The position numbers were made by a program, and so were the translations under genes. Under the pieces are notes generated by a model. The model worked only from the letters and a program-made list of their open reading frames with translations. It had not been told where the DNA came from and searched no databases. 64,000 nt of DNA from an uncultured Piscinibacter sp. (lineage in GTDB: Bacteria; Pseudomonadota; Gammaproteobacteria; Burkholderiales; Burkholderiaceae_C): NCBI RefSeq assembly GCF_937952055.1, contig NZ_CALFYO010000033.1, positions 186,001 to 250,000 of the forward strand. The letters run 5' to 3'. This document shows, one piece after another, positions 61,594 through 64,000 of this stretch; position 1 is the first letter of the stretch, and every line of letters begins with the position of its first letter.

Positions 61594-61881
61594 TCAGCCG
61601 CCGGCGTAGTGCAGCAGGCGGATGAACTCCTGCATCTGCGCTTCGGTCAGCATGCCGCCGCGCGCGGCCATGGCCTTGGACTTCATGTCGTAGGCCTTCT
61701 CCATGGCGGCCATGAACTCCTTCTTCGAGACCATGCCGTCCTTGTCCTTGTCCATGCTCTTCATCTTGAAGATCAGCATGAAATCGTCCTGCGTGCCTTC
61801 CTGCGCGTGCGCGGGGAAGGCGGTGCCGCCGAGACCGGCGGCGGCGACCACGAGGGCCGCGGTGAGCTTCTTCGGGAACAT
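61594..61881 (-). CDS. Exported EF-hand protein
   Basis: 95-residue protein with signal peptide (MFPKKLTAALVVAAAGLGGTAFPAHAQ) and one canonical calcium loop DKDKDGMVSKKE, followed by a helical tail. The ATG at 61881 is chosen because AGGAG lies 6 nt upstream; earlier in-frame ATGs are too close to or before that site. Function unknown, probably calcium-binding in the periplasm. Confidence 0.87.
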   Translation of the reverse strand: MFPKKLTAALVVAAAGLGGTAFPAHAQEGTQDDFMLIFKMKSMDKDKDGMVSKKEFMAAMEKAYDMKSKAMAARGGMLTEAQMQEFIRLLHYAGG

Positions 61882-61968
61882 GTGCATCTCCTGTGGGTGG
61901 TGGGTGAGGCGCGACATCGGCCGTGCCTGCCCATGCGTCGATGCCGCATGCCCGGCATTACGGCCGCA

Positions 61969-63144
61969 TCAGTCGGTCGGCGGATACAGCGGCGTGAGCG
62001 CCTTCTCGCGCCGCCAAGCGCGCAGGAACTCGGTGATCGACATCGGCCGGTGGCCGCGCGCCCGGTTGGCGGCGCCGATCTCGAACAGCCAGCGGTACTG
62101 GCGCATCAGGTCGCGCCAGGCGACGAGCAGCGGCGTGCGCCGGTCCCAGATGTGCGTGCTCTCCGCGCCGGCCCCGTTGACCTCGACGATGGTGAAGTCG
62201 CCGCCGGCGCGCACCTGCGCGAAGTCGGCGAAGCGCACGTCGAAGCGGCCGAACCAGAACTCGGGCAAGGCGCGCGCGATGGCGTCGAAGCGCGCCTCCA
62301 TCGCCGGCGTGACCAGGTGACTGCCGTCGCGGAAGATCGCGCCGCGGCTGTGGCTGCCGGCGAAGGCCAGGCGTACCGCCTCGCCGGCGCGCGGCACGCT
62401 GTCCAGCCGTTCGGCATGACGATGCAGGTAGAGGTGCGGCAGGCGGCCGGCGCGCGGGTCGGCCAGGATCAACTCGCGCAGGCTGCGTTGCCCGTCGCCG
62501 ACCACGTGCGGAAAGTACTTCAGCGTGATCGAGACGATGCGGCCATGCGCCTGCGCGGGCTCGCGGACGTAGAACACGCCGGCCTCGCCCTCGAAGTCGA
62601 CGAAGCGCTGCAGGACCAGGCGTGCGCCGCGCGGGAAGGCGGCGAGGTAGCTGCGCAGCTGCGCTGCCGTGCGGATCAACTTGACGCCGACGCCACGGCA
62701 GCCGAGGTCGGGCTTGGCCACCACCGGCAGCGACAGTCCGCCGCGCTGCAGGTGCTGCAGCGCGGCGCGCACCTCGTCGTCCAGCGTGTGTCCATGCACG
62801 GCCTGCTCGACCCGGTCCGGCCGGTCGATGGCGACGAAGCCGGCCACCGCGTCGGGCGCGTGACGCAGCGCCAGCCCGAGAATCTGCGACTTCGACTCGC
62901 CGACGAAGCCGCCGGCCGGAAACGAGGGGTTCGCCACGGTGGGCAACAGCACGCCGCGGTGGCGGATCATCAGCCAGGCGGCGTACAGCGCGACCGGCGG
63001 ATAGAAGGCCCACATCGGCCAGAACTCGAAGAAGCTCAGCGGCGCGCCGTCCTGCTCCAGCGGCGGCATGCCCTGATGGGGTCGCACCGGCACGGCGACG
63101 TCTGCATCCCTCGCGCGGCCGGGCGGCACGGTCAGTGTGTTCAT
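61969..63144 (-). CDS. ATP-grasp ligase-like protein with membrane segment
   Basis: 391 residues. An N-terminal hydrophobic segment (WAFYPPVALYAAWLMI) is followed by an ATP-grasp fold: VVAKPDLGCRGVGVKLI (nucleotide lysine and glycine loop), LVLQRFVDFEGEAGVFYVR, and acidic metal ligands near FTIVEVNGAGAES. This type resembles D-Ala-D-Ala-ligase-related proteins of unknown substrate. The start ATG 63144 overlaps the DedA stop by 4 bp, so it is coupled to that gene. Confidence 0.82.
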   Translation of the reverse strand: MNTLTVPPGRARDADVAVPVRPHQGMPPLEQDGAPLSFFEFWPMWAFYPPVALYAAWLMIRHRGVLLPTVANPSFPAGGFVGESKSQILGLALRHAPDAVAGFVAIDRPDRVEQAVHGHTLDDEVRAALQHLQRGGLSLPVVAKPDLGCRGVGVKLIRTAAQLRSYLAAFPRGARLVLQRFVDFEGEAGVFYVREPAQAHGRIVSITLKYFPHVVGDGQRSLRELILADPRAGRLPHLYLHRHAERLDSVPRAGEAVRLAFAGSHSRGAIFRDGSHLVTPAMEARFDAIARALPEFWFGRFDVRFADFAQVRAGGDFTIVEVNGAGAESTHIWDRRTPLLVAWRDLMRQYRWLFEIGAANRARGHRPMSITEFLRAWRREKALTPLYPPTD

Positions 63145-63746
63145 GTCGGTCTCCTGGTGGAACGGGATCGGATCGCGCGCCACAGCGGCACGGCCACGGC
63201 CAGCACGACGATGGGCAGGGCCACGGCCAGCGGCGCGCTCAGGCCCCAGGCCTGCGTCAGCCATCGGCCGATCGAGACGCTCGCCGCATAGAGGCCGGCC
63301 GTCCACAGCACGACGGCCAGCAGCACCCAGGCGCCAAAGGCCACCGGCGGCACGCGCAGGTAGCCGCAGGCGGTGTAGGTGACCAGGCGCAGGCCGGGGA
63401 TGACGCGTGCCAGCAGCACGGCGCCGGCCAGCCGCCGCACCAGCTCGCCGCGCACCCAGTCATGGCGCGACGGCGCGATGCGCCGCTGCAGCCAGCGCCA
63501 GCGGCGCGCGCCGAGGCCGAGGGCATAGAGACCGAGGTCGCCCGCGGCGATGCCGCCTGCCACCGCCGCGAACGACAACGGCCAGGCGAGCAGTCCCTGC
63601 GCCGCGACGGCGACGCCGGCCGCGATGGCCAGGTCCTCCAGCAGCAGCGTGGTCAGCGCCAGTGCGAGGCAGACCGCCCACGGTTCGGCCATGCCGGCCA
63701 GGGCCGCCTCGAAGGCGGCGGACAGCGCGCTGCCGTCGCTCAGCAT
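63141..63746 (-). CDS. DedA-family membrane protein
   Basis: 201-residue SNARE-associated/DedA protein with about five membrane segments. Family motifs are LLEDLAIAAG near the start, GDLGLYALG, and RVIPGLRLVTYTACGYLRVP (the R-x3-G-x-R motif). Members include flippases for polyprenyl or phospholipids. The ATG at 63746 overlaps the hydrolase gene by 7 bp; the longer frame is not family-like. Confidence 0.87.
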   Translation of the reverse strand: MLSDGSALSAAFEAALAGMAEPWAVCLALALTTLLLEDLAIAAGVAVAAQGLLAWPLSFAAVAGGIAAGDLGLYALGLGARRWRWLQRRIAPSRHDWVRGELVRRLAGAVLLARVIPGLRLVTYTACGYLRVPPVAFGAWVLLAVVLWTAGLYAASVSIGRWLTQAWGLSAPLAVALPIVVLAVAVPLWRAIRSRSTRRPT

Positions 63747-64000
63747 GGCCCGCCTCCGGCCCAGGCGATGGCCGCACGTACCTCGGGCTCGGCGTTCCAC
63801 GGCAGAAAGTGGTTGCGCCCGGGCAGCAGCCGCGTCTGCAGGCAGCGCACACCGCTCAGGCGGGCCTGCAGGTAGGGCACGTTGGCCACTGGCACCAGGT
63901 CGTCGTCGCTGCCGTGCACGATCAGCACCGGCGCGCGCACGCGCGGCAGCAGTGCCTCGAGATCGACCAGTTGCTGCCGCAGCGCCATCAGCTCGGCATT
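63740..64000 (-). CDS. Alpha/beta hydrolase, C-terminal part (partial)
   Basis: The frame is open to the right edge, so the N-terminus is missing. The visible 86 residues have the hydrolase C-terminal features: RAPVLIVHGSDDDLVPVANVP with the acid residue, then LLPGRNHFLPWN with the catalytic histidine. Probably the upstream gene of the hydrolase/DedA/ATP-grasp operon. Confidence 0.8.
   Translation of the reverse strand, partial: NAELMALRQQLVDLEALLPRVRAPVLIVHGSDDDLVPVANVPYLQARLSGVRCLQTRLLPGRNHFLPWNAEPEVRAAIAWAGGGPC

Overview
The window is a very GC-rich stretch of a betaproteobacterial chromosome, most likely Burkholderiales of the Rubrivivax/Leptothrix/Methylibium/Piscinibacter type. This rests on conserved gene neighbourhoods: pilB-pilC-pilD-coaE-zapD-yacG, ispB next to rplU-rpmA-obgE-proB, rppH against proS, and hemA-prfA-prmC close to grxD-ubiX. 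It also rests on protein style and a CIRCE-controlled groES-groEL operon. Species level is inference.

Layout. 0-9 kb is mostly core: msrQ (cut by the left edge) and msrP for periplasmic methionine sulfoxide repair, a cytochrome c4 gene divergent from engB, an epoxide-hydrolase-like gene, a type Vd (PlpD-like) patatin autotransporter, and groEL-groES with a CIRCE operator. 9.5-14.9 kb is one minus-strand operon: small protein, LolA-like periplasmic protein, MacB-type ATPase, a permease made of two fused FtsX-like halves, and an outer-membrane beta-barrel. It looks like a trans-envelope export or lipoprotein-handling system. 15.3-19 kb is a decaying metal-resistance island. Its copper-type P-ATPase carries a frameshift and apparently three internal in-frame losses, a neighbour has an amber stop, and a SHOCT protein survives as a fragment. 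19.5-22.3 kb is gene-poor, with a small cytochrome c just before it and a CBS-domain protein and a thioredoxin within it. 22.3-42.7 kb is a dense housekeeping block: type IV pilus assembly, CoA, quinone, ribosome, proline, tRNA and heme functions, plus tRNA-Pro(CGG).

42.7-64 kb is accessory. A 1744-residue kinase-like/AAA/GAF/histidine-kinase protein is divergent from an operon of cupin, DUF302, FAD disulfide oxidoreductase, egtB and egtD (ergothioneine synthesis). A second unit follows with NDH-2, 3-hydroxybutyrate dehydrogenase, a sigma factor, a DUF3734 patatin, a carbonic anhydrase remnant and a YeeE/YedE-like transporter. Then come a response regulator, a sensor-less histidine kinase and an output-less PAS-GAF membrane protein. 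A minus-strand group ends the window: a frameshifted AEC transporter, an EF-hand protein, an ATP-grasp enzyme, a DedA protein and a hydrolase cut by the right edge.

The most interesting signal is regulatory. The promoter regions before the cupin gene and before NDH-2 share an identical 11-bp-phased array of CGTGA repeats with the same spacing to TTGACG and ACCAGA, and a two-repeat version lies just upstream of the response regulator. This suggests that the egt/oxidoreductase operon, the NDH-2/bdhA operon and the two-component locus form one undescribed local regulon.
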